Source: Halomonas sp. I5-271120 (lineage in GTDB: Bacteria > Pseudomonadota > Gammaproteobacteria > Pseudomonadales > Halomonadaceae). From it: a stretch of 64,000 bases of DNA. The DNA lies in the NCBI RefSeq assembly GCF_030553075.1, contig NZ_CP130701.1:1984001-2048000 (forward strand), given 5' to 3'. The translations under genes were made by a program, and so were the position numbers. The stretch's first letter is position 1, and each line of letters starts with the position of its first letter. Below, one piece after another: positions 1 through 9,416 of the stretch. The notes beneath the pieces were generated by a model, which was given only the letters and a program-made list of their open reading frames with translations, did no database searches and was not told the DNA's origin.

Positions 1-828
1 ACAGGCGCCGGCCGGATTGTTGAAGGAGAACATGCGCGGCTCGAGCTCGGCGATCGAGTAGCCACACACCGGGCAGGCGAAGCGCGCCGAGAAGTTGATG
101 TCTTCCTGGTCGCCGTCCATGAAGTGAACGATCGCTACGCCGTCGGCGAGCCCCAGAGCGGTCTCGAAGGACTCTGCCAGGCGCTGGGTCAGGCCCTCGC
201 GCACCTTTACCCGGTCGACCACCACGCTGATGTCGTGCTTCTTGTTCTTTTCCAGCGGCGCCAGGTCGTCAAGCTCGAGCACCTGGCCGTCGATCATCGC
301 CCGTACGAAGCCCTGAGCACGCAGCTCGCTGAGCAGCTGCAGGTGTTCACCCTTGCGGCCCTTGATCACCGGTGCCAGCAGCATCAGCTTGCTGCCTTCG
401 GGCAGGCCAAGGACCTGATCGACCATCTGAGAAATGGTCTGGGCTTCCAGATCCTCACCGTGTTCGGGGCAGCGCGGCGTGCCAGCGCGGGCGAACAGCA
501 GGCGCAGATAATCGTAGATCTCGGTGATGGTGCCGACGGTCGAGCGCGGGTTATGCGAGGTAGACTTCTGTTCGATGGAGATCGCCGGTGACAGCCCCTC
601 GATATGATCGACATCGGGCTTTTCCATCATCGACAGGAACTGGCGGGCGTAGGTGGACAGTGATTCCACATAGCGCCGCTGACCCTCCGCATAGAGGGTG
701 TCGAAGGCAAGTGAGGACTTGCCCGAACCGGACAGGCCGGTGACGACGATCAGCTTGTCGCGTGGCAGCTCGACGTCGATTTGCTTGAGGTTGTGGGTGC
801 GGGCACCCCTGACCAGGATCTTGTCCAT
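1..828 (-). CDS. uvrA: UvrA, excinuclease ABC subunit A (N-terminal part, cut by window edge)
   Basis: DNA-damage recognition ATPase of nucleotide excision repair; it works as a dimer with UvrB in the cytoplasm. The first 276 residues are present, and the rest lies beyond the left edge. The start is [16 protein letters not shown], typical of UvrA. The first Walker A, GLSGSGKS, is at residues 31-38, followed by the conserved [14 protein letters not shown] region near residue 150 and a CPVCG zinc-finger half close to the break. The gene is divergent from the downstream MFS gene. I see no clear LexA box (CTGT-N8-ACAG) in the 829-960 gap, although uvrA is SOS-controlled in Escherichia coli. Confidence 0.97.
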   Translation of the reverse strand, partial: MDKILVRGARTHNLKQIDVELPRDKLIVVTGLSGSGKSSLAFDTLYAEGQRRYVESLSTYARQFLSMMEKPDVDHIEGLSPAISIEQKSTSHNPRSTVGTITEIYDYLRLLFARAGTPRCPEHGEDLEAQTISQMVDQVLGLPEGSKLMLLAPVIKGRKGEHLQLLSELRAQGFVRAMIDGQVLELDDLAPLEKNKKHDISVVVDRVKVREGLTQRLAESFETALGLADGVAIVHFMDGDQEDINFSARFACPVCGYSIAELEPRMFSFNNPAGAC

Positions 829-1001
829 TGCCACCTCGTGCAGCACAAAAGCTCGAGTATACGGGCTTGGCGAGTGCGGCGCCAAAGCCAGGCAGCTTTA
901 CGCCCCACTGCCTTTCCCTGGGCATGGCCTAGCCGGTAGAATACGGGGTCTACTAAGGCGTGTTTCGCGCCCCTTTCATGCGTTTGGGATTTCTATTCTC
1001 C

Positions 1002-2378
1002 ATGGTTTCTCGTTTGCTGACCGCCCCCGAGCGGCGCGCCATCAGTGGCCTGGCGGGGCTCTATGCCTCGCGAATGCTGGGCCTGTTCATGGTGCTGCCG
1101 GTGCTCGCTCTGCATGCCGGCGACCTGGCCGGCGCCACCCCTTTCTTGGTCGGCGTGGCACTGGGTATCTACGGGCTCTCCCAGGCCGTGCTGCAGATCC
1201 CCTTCGGACAACTGTCGGATCGCATCGGCCGCAAGCCGGTGATTACCGCCGGCCTGCTGCTGTTCTTCCTGGGTAGCGCCGTGGCCGCCCAGGCCGACAG
1301 CATCGTGGACATCATCATCGGCCGCGGCCTGCAGGGCTGTGGTGCGGTAGCCGCCGCCATCATGGCGTTGCTCGCCGACCAGACCCGTGAGCAGGTGCGT
1401 ACCGCGGCGATGGCCACTATTGGCCTGTCGATCGGTGTGGCCTTCGCCGTGGCCATGGTGCTTGGTCCCTTGCTGGCCGCCCACTATGGCCTCAGCGGGG
1501 TGTTCTGGTTCACCGCCGCCCTGGCGCTGGTGGGAATTCTGGTGCTGTGGAAGCTGGTGCCTCCGGCACCGCGCCGCATGCGCCACCGGGACGTCGGCCT
1601 CGATCGCGGCCAGCTCAAGTCGATGCTGAGACGCGGCGACCTGGTGCGCCTGGATATCTCGATCTTCTCCCTGCACCTGCTGCTGATGATGATCTTCGTC
1701 GCGGTGCCGGTTCGCCTCGCCGCGCTGGGGGTGCCGGCCAATCAGCATGGCTGGGTCTATCTCGGCATCATGGGGCTTGCCTTCGTGGCGATGGTGCCGC
1801 TGGTGATCATCGCCGAGAAGCGTCAGCGCATGAAGAGCATGATGGTGCTGGCGGTGTCCGGGCTGACGCTGAGCCTGCTGGGCATGGGCCTGATGAATAC
1901 CGGCTGGTGGAGCCTGGCTGTGCTGCTGATGGTCTTCTTCACCGCATTCAATCTGCTCGAGGCAACCCTGCCCTCGATGATCAGCAAGCTGGCACCGGCG
2001 GGTACCAAGGGCACCGCCATGGGAGTCTATTCCACCAGCCAGTTCCTCGGAGCCTTCCTCGGTGGCGTGCTGGGCGGTGCCCTGAGCCAGCAGTGGGGAC
2101 AAGACGCGGTTTTCTACGGTGCTACGCTGGTAGGGGTGCTGTGGCTGGGGGTGATGTATGGCATGCCTACACCGCGTCATCTTTCGAGCGAAGTGGTGGC
2201 GCTTGATGAGCGTACCCATGAGGATGCCCTGGAAACCCTGATGCAACGCTTCGCCGAAGTGGCAGGCGTCGAAGACGTGCTGGTGGTACCTGAGGAGCGT
2301 CTTGCCTACCTCAAGGTTGACCGTCAGCAACTGGACAGCGAGGCCCTGGCGCGAGTGGCCGGGGCTCAGGACCGCTAG
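1002..2378 (+). CDS. MFS transporter, YajR-like, with C-terminal ferredoxin-like domain
   Basis: Inner-membrane major facilitator transporter with about 12 hydrophobic segments. The loop 2-3 signature is visible as [12 protein letters not shown] near residue 75. The last 55 or so residues form a soluble tail ([20 protein letters not shown]...) that resembles the YAM/heavy-metal-associated-like domain of E. coli YajR, so this is probably a proton-driven drug or metabolite exporter of that subgroup. The start is uncertain: ATG at 1002 gives [12 protein letters not shown], which fits relatives, but ATG 978 and GTG 960 are in frame and none has a good Shine-Dalgarno site. A TAGAAT -10-like element lies at about 937-942. 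The gene sits between uvrA and ssb, a common order in Pseudomonas and Halomonas. Substrate unknown. Confidence 0.85.
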   Translation: MVSRLLTAPERRAISGLAGLYASRMLGLFMVLPVLALHAGDLAGATPFLVGVALGIYGLSQAVLQIPFGQLSDRIGRKPVITAGLLLFFLGSAVAAQADSIVDIIIGRGLQGCGAVAAAIMALLADQTREQVRTAAMATIGLSIGVAFAVAMVLGPLLAAHYGLSGVFWFTAALALVGILVLWKLVPPAPRRMRHRDVGLDRGQLKSMLRRGDLVRLDISIFSLHLLLMMIFVAVPVRLAALGVPANQHGWVYLGIMGLAFVAMVPLVIIAEKRQRMKSMMVLAVSGLTLSLLGMGLMNTGWWSLAVLLMVFFTAFNLLEATLPSMISKLAPAGTKGTAMGVYSTSQFLGAFLGGVLGGALSQQWGQDAVFYGATLVGVLWLGVMYGMPTPRHLSSEVVALDERTHEDALETLMQRFAEVAGVEDVLVVPEERLAYLKVDRQQLDSEALARVAGAQDR

Positions 2379-2433
2379 ACGGTCACCATTCATCGGGGCG
2401 GCCAGGCGGTCGCCCGCAATCAAGGAGTAAAAC

Positions 2434-3084
2434 ATGGCCCGTGGTGTAAACAAGGTCATCCTGATCGGCAATCTGGGCCAGGACCCGGAAGTACGTTTTC
2501 TGCCTTCCGGCAACCCGGTCGCCAACCTGCGCATCGCCACCACCGACAGCTGGACTGATCGCCAGAGCGGGCAGCGCCAGGAGCGCACCGAGTGGCACAC
2601 AGTGGTGCTGTTCAACAAGCTCGCCGAGATCGCTCAGCAGTACGTCAAGAAAGGCTCACGCATTTATGTCGAAGGTCGTCTGCAGACCCGCAAATGGCAG
2701 GGTCAGGACGGTCAGGATCGCTATTCCACCGAGATCGTCTGCAACGATATGCAGATGCTCGACTCGCGAAGCGGCGGTCAGGGTGGCTCCCCGCAGAACG
2801 ATCCTCAGGGGGGCAACTATGCGGGCGGCATGAACCAGGGCGGCATGCCGCAGGGTAATGCTGCTCAGCAGGGTGGCGGTGCCGGCAACTACGGCAACGC
2901 GCCCCAGCAGCCTCCCCAGGGCAACAATTATGGTCAGCAAGGCGGCCCGCAGCAGGGCGGACAGCCCCAGCGCCCGCCGCAGCAGCCGCCCCAGCAGCCG
3001 CCCCAGCAGCCGCAGCAGGGTAACAACTTCGGCGCACCGAATCCGGGCAGCTTCGACGACTTCGATGATGAGATTCCGTTCTGA
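2434..3084 (+). CDS. ssb: Single-stranded DNA-binding protein SSB
   Basis: Binds and protects single-stranded DNA in replication, recombination and repair, and recruits partners through its C-terminal tip. Residues 1 to about 110 form the OB-fold (starts [20 protein letters not shown]). A long Gly/Gln/Pro-rich linker of about 90 residues follows, with several PPQQ repeats, and the protein ends in the classic acidic tip DDFDDEIPF. At 216 residues it is longer than E. coli SSB (178), and the excess is all linker. AAGGAG lies upstream of the ATG. The linker repeat is normal for the family. Confidence 0.97.
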   Translation: MARGVNKVILIGNLGQDPEVRFLPSGNPVANLRIATTDSWTDRQSGQRQERTEWHTVVLFNKLAEIAQQYVKKGSRIYVEGRLQTRKWQGQDGQDRYSTEIVCNDMQMLDSRSGGQGGSPQNDPQGGNYAGGMNQGGMPQGNAAQQGGGAGNYGNAPQQPPQGNNYGQQGGPQQGGQPQRPPQQPPQQPPQQPQQGNNFGAPNPGSFDDFDDEIPF

Positions 3085-3133
3085 GGCGACCAGCCTTTTC
3101 CTGCGCTGAACCGGTGCCCATGAAGGAGCCTTC

Positions 3134-4030
3134 GTGAAGCTGTTGATACTGGATGCCGGGCACTGTCTGAGCCTGGCACTGGCCCGTGAGGCCAATCGTC
3201 GTACCGATACCGAGCTGGTGATCGAGGCCGGGGTGGAGCTCGAGGTCGGCCGGCTCGCCGAGATCTCACCTGATGCGGTGCTGGTTCCGCCGCTGGTGCA
3301 GCCGATGGATATCGAGCCGGCAGCCGTCACGGCCCATGCCGAGGCGGTCGAGCGCTGCCTGGCGAGCTGCCGGGAACTCGGTATGCCGCTGGTGTGGGCG
3401 GTATCGGATCAGCTCTATGAAGACGGCTTCGAGGGCCCTATCGATGAACACGTCAGGCCCGAGCCGCGTGACGAAGGATTGCGCCAACTGATGGCCGTCG
3501 GCCAGCAGATTCGCGAGCGACACCCCCGCCACCTGATCGTGCGATTGGGGCCGTTGTTCGCCCTGGAAGGGAGTGGCGCCTGGCTTGGCAGCATGCTCGA
3601 TCGACTGGTCAGCGGCGATGAGTTGAGCGCGGCTCAGGATGTCATCTTCTGCCCGACGTCGGCGGATGCGGCGGCCATGGCCCTGATCGGCATGCTGCAG
3701 CAGATTCACTGCGGTGCAGAAAGCTGGGGGGTCTACCATCTGGCGGGTACCGAACCGGTCAGCGCTTTCGCCTTCGCCTCGATGGTGCGTACTCAACTGG
3801 TCACTCGCCTCGAAGGCCTCGGCCAGCCGCTGCTGCTTGGCGAACTCAAGGCGCTTGATCATCATCACGGGCAACCCCTGCGTCGGGTGCTTAACTGTCG
3901 TCGCGTACTGCAGGTGTTCGGCGTACACCAGAAACCCTGGCGTCTTGAAGTCGGCCGCATGCTCGACGCCTGGTGCCAGGCCTATCGTCCTTCCGACTCA
4001 CCTATTGATCACCGGGGGGGCAACGCATGA
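3134..4030 (+). CDS. RmlD-like (dTDP-4-dehydrorhamnose reductase family) sugar-nucleotide-binding protein
   Basis: Resembles the RmlD/extended SDR fold: an N-terminal beta-alpha segment (MKLLILDAGHCLSLALA), a middle AVSDQLYEDGFEGPIDE stretch like the substrate-binding loop of RmlD, and a C-terminal YHLAGTEPVSAFAFASMV segment. The usual NAD(P) motif GxxGxxG is not intact at the N-terminus and a YxxxK catalytic pair is not obvious, so enzymatic activity is doubtful. It starts with GTG behind AAGGAG. It overlaps the next gene by 4 bp (ATGA), so the two are translationally coupled. Precise role unknown. Confidence 0.7.
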   Translation: MKLLILDAGHCLSLALAREANRRTDTELVIEAGVELEVGRLAEISPDAVLVPPLVQPMDIEPAAVTAHAEAVERCLASCRELGMPLVWAVSDQLYEDGFEGPIDEHVRPEPRDEGLRQLMAVGQQIRERHPRHLIVRLGPLFALEGSGAWLGSMLDRLVSGDELSAAQDVIFCPTSADAAAMALIGMLQQIHCGAESWGVYHLAGTEPVSAFAFASMVRTQLVTRLEGLGQPLLLGELKALDHHHGQPLRRVLNCRRVLQVFGVHQKPWRLEVGRMLDAWCQAYRPSDSPIDHRGGNA

Positions 4031-4782
4031 ATACCCTGCGCAGTCTGCTCTTCTACGCCGGTTACTTCCTGGCCATGATCCTTAGCGGGATTTTTCTGCT
4101 GCCCTTAGCGCCGCTGCTGCCGTTGCGTTCGCGCTATCGACTGTTGAATCTCTACAATCATGTGGTTATCGCCTGGTTTCGTATTACCTGCGGCGTACGC
4201 TATGACTTCCACGGGCGCGAGAACGTGCCCGAGGGCGCCTGCGTGATTCTCTCGAATCACCAGTGCGAATGGGAGACCATCTATCTTCAATTGATCAAGC
4301 CGCCGGTGTGCACGGTGCTCAAGCAGGAGCTGCTGAACTTCCCGATCTTCGGCTGGGGGCTTAGGCTGCTCAAGCCGATTGCACTGGATCGCTCCAAGCC
4401 GGCTCGGGCCATGAAGCAGGTGCTTATCCAGGGCAAGGAGCGTCTCGATGAGGGGTTGTCGGTGCTGATCTTTCCGGAGGGTACCCGGGTGCCAACGGGC
4501 GAGCGCCGGCGCTACAACAAGAGCGGTGCGGTGATCGCCTGCCGCGCCGGGGTGCCGGTGCTGCCGGTGGCGCACAATGCCGGTGAGCGTTGGCCGGGAC
4601 GGCACTGGGTCAAGAATCCGGGGCGCCTGACGCTCGAGATTGGCCCGCCGATCGAGACCGACGGTCGCACGGCAGAAGAGGTGCTGGTAGATGTCGAAGC
4701 CTGGATCGAGGGTCGCCTGGCGGAGATATCCGAGGTGCCGAGGCCCGAAAGCACGCCCGCCAAAGCGACCGTGAGCAACTGA
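4027..4782 (+). CDS. PlsC-like 1-acyl-sn-glycerol-3-phosphate acyltransferase
   Basis: Membrane-bound acyltransferase that transfers an acyl chain to lysophosphatidic acid to make phosphatidic acid. There is a hydrophobic N-terminus (residues 5-30) and motif I as NHQCEWE near residue 77, that is HX4E instead of HX4D; relatives in this clade use the same Glu variant. The glycerol-phosphate motif FPEGTRVP is near residue 149 and VLPVAHNAG near 185. Length 251 is usual. It overlaps the preceding RmlD-like gene by ATGA. It lies next to the fabA/fabB pair, consistent with phospholipid synthesis, but is convergent with it. Confidence 0.88.
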   Translation: MNTLRSLLFYAGYFLAMILSGIFLLPLAPLLPLRSRYRLLNLYNHVVIAWFRITCGVRYDFHGRENVPEGACVILSNHQCEWETIYLQLIKPPVCTVLKQELLNFPIFGWGLRLLKPIALDRSKPARAMKQVLIQGKERLDEGLSVLIFPEGTRVPTGERRRYNKSGAVIACRAGVPVLPVAHNAGERWPGRHWVKNPGRLTLEIGPPIETDGRTAEEVLVDVEAWIEGRLAEISEVPRPESTPAKATVSN

Positions 4783-4897
4783 TGTCGCCGGACCTGTCAG
4801 TCAGCGTCTAGTGAGTGCGAGTGAGCCGCCGACGAATCTGTCCGTGATGTCATAAACAACGTTATAAACAACACACTAGAAACACAGTGCGATAAAC

Positions 4898-4927
4898 AAA
4901 GAAGGCGCCCCAAGGGGCGCCTTCTTT
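4898..4927. terminator. Bidirectional rho-independent terminator
   Basis: AAAGAAGGCGCCCC, a 2-nt AA loop, then GGGGCGCCTTCTTT: a perfect GC-rich stem flanked by A and T runs. It can terminate both the plsC-like gene (plus) and fabB (minus). Confidence 0.9.
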
Positions 4928-4954
4928 GCGTTCGCGGGGCGACAGGCCTGGACG

Positions 4955-6172
4955 TCAGCTGCTGAACTTCTCCAGCACCAGGCAGGCATTGGTGCCGCCG
5001 AAGCCGAAGCTGTTGGACAGCACGCGCGTCACCTCGGCGTCGTCTCGACGTTCGGTGACGATGTCGAAGCCCTCTGCCTGGTCATCCAGTTTCTCGATGT
5101 TGGCCGAGGCAGCGATGAAGCGATGCTCCATCATCATCAGCGAGTAGATCGCTTCCTGCACGCCGGTGGCGCCCAGTGAATGGCCGGTCAGCGACTTGGT
5201 CGAGCTCATCGCCGGCGTCCGATCCCCGAACACCTCGCGAATGGCCTTCAGCTCGGCAACATCACCCACAGGCGTGGAGGTACCGTGCGTGTTGACGTAG
5301 TCGATGCTGCCCTTGACCGTGGCCATGGCTTGACGCATGCAGCGGGCCGCGCCCTCGCCGGATGGCGCCACCATGTCGTAACCATCCGAGGTGGCACCAT
5401 AGCCGACCACTTCGGCATAGATCTTGGCGCCGCGTGCCTGAGCGTGCTCCAGGTCTTCGAGCACCAGCATGCCGCCACCACCGGCGATCACGAAGCCGTC
5501 GCGGGCCTGATCATAGGGGCGCGACGCCTTGTCCGGCGTTTCGTTATAGTGGGTCGACAGCGCGCCCATGGCGTCGAATAGGCAGGACAGGGTCCAGTGC
5601 TCTTCTTCGCCACCGCCGGCAAACACGACGTCCTGCTTGCCCAGCTGGATCTGCTCGACGGCGCTGCCGATGCAGTGAGCCGAGGTCGCACAGGCCGAGG
5701 AGATCGAGTAGTTGACGCCCTTGATCTTGAATGGGGTCGCCAAACAGGCCGAGACGGTACTGCCCATGGTGCGGGTGACCCGGTAGGGCCCCACACGGCG
5801 CAGGCCCTTCTCGCGCAAGACGTCGGCAGCTTCGACCTGGTTGGCGCTGGACGCGCCGCCGGAGCCGGCGATCAGACCGGTACGCTCGTTCGATACCTGC
5901 TCTGGGGTAAGGCCCGAGTCTTCGATGGCCTGAGCCATGCTCACATAAGCATAGGCTGCGGCATCCCCCATGAAGCGGCGCAGCTTGCGATCGACCAGCG
6001 CGTCGAGGTCGATGTCCACGACGCCCGCCACCTGGCTGCGGAAGCCGCGTTCAGCGTAGTCGTCCTTGAAACGGATGCCAGAGCGCCCTGCCTTGAGCGC
6101 ATCGAGGACCTGGTGCCGGTCGTTGCCGAGGCAAGACACGATGCCCAGCCCGGTGACTACCACTCGTCGCAT
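4955..6172 (-). CDS. fabB: 3-oxoacyl-[acyl-carrier-protein] synthase I FabB
   Basis: Condensing enzyme that elongates acyl-ACP and is needed for unsaturated fatty acids. The start [18 protein letters not shown] is preceded by GGAGG. The longer frame to 6283 would run into fabA and has an unnatural N-terminus. The active-site Cys161 sits in SSACATSAH, with catalytic histidines in YVNTHGTST and [12 protein letters not shown] and a final [10 protein letters not shown]. 405 residues, the usual length. It follows fabA by 13 bp in one operon. Confidence 0.97.
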   Translation of the reverse strand: MRRVVVTGLGIVSCLGNDRHQVLDALKAGRSGIRFKDDYAERGFRSQVAGVVDIDLDALVDRKLRRFMGDAAAYAYVSMAQAIEDSGLTPEQVSNERTGLIAGSGGASSANQVEAADVLREKGLRRVGPYRVTRTMGSTVSACLATPFKIKGVNYSISSACATSAHCIGSAVEQIQLGKQDVVFAGGGEEEHWTLSCLFDAMGALSTHYNETPDKASRPYDQARDGFVIAGGGGMLVLEDLEHAQARGAKIYAEVVGYGATSDGYDMVAPSGEGAARCMRQAMATVKGSIDYVNTHGTSTPVGDVAELKAIREVFGDRTPAMSSTKSLTGHSLGATGVQEAIYSLMMMEHRFIAASANIEKLDDQAEGFDIVTERRDDAEVTRVLSNSFGFGGTNACLVLEKFSS

Positions 6173-6185
6173 GGGAGCCTCCTGA

Positions 6186-6701
6186 TCAGAAATTCGCGGT
6201 GGAGGTGAACAGGCCGACCCGCAGGTCATTGGCCTGGTAGATATCGCGGCCGTCGACGGACACAGTGCCATCGGCGATGCCAAGAATCAGGCGCCGGGTA
6301 ATGATGCGCTTGACGTTGATATGGTATTTGACCTTCTTCGCTTCCGGTAGGATCTGGCCAGAGAACTTGACCTCGCCACAGCCCAGAGCACGGCCGCGTC
6401 CCGGGTGGCCAAGCCAGCCCAGGTAGAAGCCGACCAACTGCCACATGGCATCCAGGCCCAGGCAGCCGGGCATGACCGGGTCGCCGGGGAAATGGCAGTC
6501 GAAGAACCACAGGTCCGGGTGGATATCGAGTTCAGCAATCAGCTCGCCTTTGCCGTATTCACCGCCTTCCTCGTGGATATGGGTGACGCGGTCGAGCATC
6601 AGCATGTTGGGTGCCGGCAGCTGGGCATTGCCCGGGCCGAACAGTTCACCTTGGCTGCATGCCAGCAGCTCTTCGTGGCTAAAGGAGTGTTGCTTGGTCA
6701 C
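6186..6701 (-). CDS. fabA: 3-hydroxydecanoyl-ACP dehydratase/isomerase FabA
   Basis: Dehydrates 3-hydroxydecanoyl-ACP and isomerises the product to cis-3-decenoyl-ACP, the branch point for unsaturated fatty acids. 171 residues. The catalytic pair falls at His70 ([10 protein letters not shown]) and Asp84 ([11 protein letters not shown]), the same positions as in E. coli FabA. The start is GTG ([12 protein letters not shown]), and only a weak ribosome site is visible. First gene of the fabA-fabB operon; no obvious FabR or FadR box was found upstream. Confidence 0.97.
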   Translation of the reverse strand: MTKQHSFSHEELLACSQGELFGPGNAQLPAPNMLMLDRVTHIHEEGGEYGKGELIAELDIHPDLWFFDCHFPGDPVMPGCLGLDAMWQLVGFYLGWLGHPGRGRALGCGEVKFSGQILPEAKKVKYHINVKRIITRRLILGIADGTVSVDGRDIYQANDLRVGLFTSTANF

Positions 6702-6899
6702 AGAATCATTCCGAGAGTCGACATTAGGGTGGGCCGGAGGCCGGCTAGACTGCGGGCCATTCTACTGGCAGCACCAGATGATTGCACGTCGCCACCCTTG
6801 GCAGCGGTCCGGCTGACGAGAGGCTAGGCACCGCGCCCTCACCATTTTGGTGATTAACCATTAAACCCATGGTAGCGTTCGCCGATAGAATAATGAAAG

Positions 6900-6918
6900 G
6901 TACGAACTTCTTTCGTAC
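6900..6918. promoter_or_regulatory. Inverted repeat ahead of the c-di-GMP gene
   Basis: GTACGAA-CTTCT-TTCGTAC: perfect 7-bp arms with a 5-nt spacer, 35 bp upstream of the PAS-GGDEF-EAL start codon. The position suits an operator or a 5' leader hairpin. No regulator is assigned. Confidence 0.4.
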
Positions 6919-6952
6919 TCGAGTCCATGGACCGTAAAACTGATGATCCCTT

Positions 6953-8815
6953 ATGTGGCCGCTCTTTACACTTAATCGACCAATGGTCTGGCTGGGCTTG
7001 CTCGGCGTCGCCGCCCTGCCCTGGGCCAGCGGAGTGGGAGTGCGCCTGATGACCCTGCTGCTGCTCGCTCTGGGGCTGTGGGATGCCTGGCGGATGGTGC
7101 GCCAGGAGCATGCCCGCCGAGCCTTGGGGGAGCAGGTGATGCTGAGCTCCGAGGACGGCATCATGATCTGCGACGCCCGCCACCGTATCCTCACGGTCAA
7201 TCCTGCCTTTACCCAGATCACCGGCTATGCCCTCGAGGAGGTTCGTGGCCAGGACCCCTCGATGCTATCGGCCGGACGTCACGACAAGGCCTTCTACGAT
7301 CGCTACTGGGAGGCTCTCACCTCGCTCGGCAAATGGGAAGGCGAGATCTGGAACCAGCGCAAGCAGGGCGACCAGTACCCGGAATGGCTGCGCATTCAAG
7401 CCTACCGTGGAGAGAATGGCAAGGTCAGTCATTACGTGGGACTGTTTACCGACATTTCTCGTCACAAGGCGCGCGAGCAGGACATGCGGCGAATTGGCTT
7501 CGAGGACCCCTTGACCGGCCTGCCCAACCGTCGGCGCCTTCACGATCTGCTGAGTTCGCGGCTGCGCCACCTGCGGGCCGGCGAGGGGCTGGACATGGCG
7601 CTGATCGACATCGACGGCTTCAAGGCCATCAACGATGCCATGGGCGTCGAGGCGGGTGACCGGCTGCTGTCGCGCTTTGGACAGCGGCTGGCGCGGCAGG
7701 TCGCTGGGGGTGTGGTGGGGCGCTTGGGTGGCGATGAATTCATGGTCATCCGCACCACCAACTTCGACGATCATGATACCTGGGTGGCCGGGCTCTGCGA
7801 GCATCTGACGGCACCCTTCGAACAGGATGGTCAGTCGCTGCGCCTGGGGCTGACCGTCGGCAGCTGTCGGGCACCGGATGATGGCCGCGACTCCAATGTG
7901 CTACTGCAGCGGCTGGAAAGCGCTCTCTACAGCGCCAAGCGCCACGGCCGCAACCATCATAAGCGCTTTCAGCCTGCCTTGGATGAGCCGGGGGATCGGC
8001 AGCTCGAACTGGTCAACGATCTGCGCGCGGCGCTCGCCCAAGGTGGTCAGCTTGAGCTGCATTACCAGACTCAGTACAGCCTCAAGGATGGTTCTCTGGT
8101 AGGCATGGAGGCGCTCATGCGTTGGCGTCACCCACGGCTGGGCATGGTGTCGCCAGGAGACTTCATCCCGCTGGCCGAGCGCCATGGCCTGATGACGCCG
8201 CTGGGTGCCTGGGTGATCGAGCAGGCGGTCTCACAGTTGGCGCGCTGGCAACAGGCCGGGCTGCCGCGAGTGCCGGTCTGGGTAAATATTTCGGCGCTGC
8301 AGCTGATTCAGGGCGACCTGGAATCGCGGATTTCCGCCTGTCTGGCCCGTTACAAGGTGCCGGCCCAGCTGCTCGGACTCGAGCTTACCGAGTCGGTGCT
8401 GCTCGATGAGCGCGCCGGCGATGTTTACCCGCGCATGACATCATTGCGCGACAAGGGCCACCAGATCGCCATCGATGATTTCGGGACCGGCTATTCTTCC
8501 CTGAGCTACCTGAAGCGATTGCCGGTAGACAAGCTAAAGCTTGATCGGGCCTTTGTGCGTGCGCTGCCTGATGATCGTGCGGATGCGGCGATCGTCGGCG
8601 CGGTGCTGGCGATGGCCCAAGGGCTGTCGCTGACGGTGGTGGCGGAAGGCGTCGAGACGCCGGCGCAGCGGGACTTCCTGCGCAAGCAGGGCTGTCCCGA
8701 AGTGCAGGGTTTCCTGTTCTCGCGCCCGGTGCCTCCAGACGAGATCGAGGCACGGCTCAGGCAAGAGGGCACTGGGGTTTACTCAGGCGATGGTGCGGCT
8801 ATCGCCCCGGCCTAG
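6953..8815 (+). CDS. Membrane-anchored PAS-GGDEF-EAL protein (cyclic-di-GMP turnover)
   Basis: Two predicted membrane helices (residues about 8-25 and 28-45) are followed by a PAS domain (about 60-175, NPAFTQITGYALEE), a GGDEF domain (about 180-340, motif RLGGDEFM) and an EAL domain (about 355-605). The EAL domain keeps GMEALMRWRHP, LELTES, DDFGTGYSSL and KLKLDRAFV, so phosphodiesterase activity is likely. The GGDEF motif is also intact, so the enzyme may be bifunctional or the GGDEF regulatory. The PAS lacks the LOV cysteine motif (GXNCRFLQ), so it is not a blue-light LOV sensor. 620 residues, monocistronic. Confidence 0.93.
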   Translation: MWPLFTLNRPMVWLGLLGVAALPWASGVGVRLMTLLLLALGLWDAWRMVRQEHARRALGEQVMLSSEDGIMICDARHRILTVNPAFTQITGYALEEVRGQDPSMLSAGRHDKAFYDRYWEALTSLGKWEGEIWNQRKQGDQYPEWLRIQAYRGENGKVSHYVGLFTDISRHKAREQDMRRIGFEDPLTGLPNRRRLHDLLSSRLRHLRAGEGLDMALIDIDGFKAINDAMGVEAGDRLLSRFGQRLARQVAGGVVGRLGGDEFMVIRTTNFDDHDTWVAGLCEHLTAPFEQDGQSLRLGLTVGSCRAPDDGRDSNVLLQRLESALYSAKRHGRNHHKRFQPALDEPGDRQLELVNDLRAALAQGGQLELHYQTQYSLKDGSLVGMEALMRWRHPRLGMVSPGDFIPLAERHGLMTPLGAWVIEQAVSQLARWQQAGLPRVPVWVNISALQLIQGDLESRISACLARYKVPAQLLGLELTESVLLDERAGDVYPRMTSLRDKGHQIAIDDFGTGYSSLSYLKRLPVDKLKLDRAFVRALPDDRADAAIVGAVLAMAQGLSLTVVAEGVETPAQRDFLRKQGCPEVQGFLFSRPVPPDEIEARLRQEGTGVYSGDGAAIAPA

Positions 8816-8864
8816 CCAGCTCGCTTGTGTAACGGCTTTCATGGCTGGAGGTTAGCGCTGGTGG

Positions 8865-9416
8865 TCAAGAACGCCTCCGCCCCAGGCGATGGCTGAGCCC
8901 CAGGCATAGCGCCGCCCACACCAGCGCCTCCGCTGGCAGCAGCCAAGGCGCCAGCTCCACCCCGGACAGCCGTGCGCCGGCCAGATAGGACAGCGGACCG
9001 CTCGTCGCCCCCCCCAGCGCCGCCAGCCAAGGGCGTTGCCATAGCCAGACCAGGGAATGCTGCGGCAAGGTGGCAAACAGCGGCCACAGCAGCCACAGCC
9101 AGAGAGGCAGCGGTAGCGCCATCAAGGCGCCTGCCCCCGCGCCCGCCAGGGCGGCCTCACCGCCAGCGGTGGCATCGAAGCCAAAGCCGCCGAGCAGTAC
9201 GAAACTGCCATCGATGATCAGCCCCAGGGTGGCGAAAGCCGCCAGCAGCCGCCATTCCCCCGGCCGCCCTAGCCAGAAAAGGTGCCCGGCCACGATCATC
9301 GCCGCCACTCCGCTACCTATCGCGCTGCCCCCCAGCACGCAGGCAAACCAGCCGACCTGAAAGGCCACGATATTGGCTACCGAGGCCATCCAGCCACTGG
9401 GACCAGGCCGGGTCAC
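8865..9416 (-). CDS. DUF2878 integral membrane protein
   Basis: 183 residues with about five hydrophobic segments and conserved AWMxW-like stretches typical of DUF2878. It starts with GTG overlapping the stop of the Cfa-like gene (GTGA), so it is translationally coupled as the last gene of the photolyase/lipid operon. Members of this family are found in the same kind of cluster in marine gammaproteobacteria. Function unknown; an envelope role is inferred only from the neighbours. Confidence 0.75.
   Translation of the reverse strand: MTRPGPSGWMASVANIVAFQVGWFACVLGGSAIGSGVAAMIVAGHLFWLGRPGEWRLLAAFATLGLIIDGSFVLLGGFGFDATAGGEAALAGAGAGALMALPLPLWLWLLWPLFATLPQHSLVWLWQRPWLAALGGATSGPLSYLAGARLSGVELAPWLLPAEALVWAALCLGLSHRLGRRRS

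Noticed and set aside
829..960. LexA (SOS) box between uvrA and the MFS gene
   Set aside because: No CTGT-N8-ACAG or close variant was found.
993..2618. 541-codon minus-strand frame over the MFS gene and ssb
   Set aside because: His/Gln-rich shadow of two well-supported plus-strand genes.
2860..3020. PPQQ/GGQ repeat in ssb as an unusual element
   Set aside because: Low-complexity Gln/Gly/Pro linkers are normal in SSB of this group.
4250..4275. HX4E instead of HX4D in the PlsC-like protein as a broken active site
   Set aside because: Glu at this position is found in many gammaproteobacterial relatives and the other motifs are intact.
6953..7500. PAS domain of the GGDEF-EAL protein as the missing LOV partner of LitR
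   Set aside because: The LOV Cys motif is absent.
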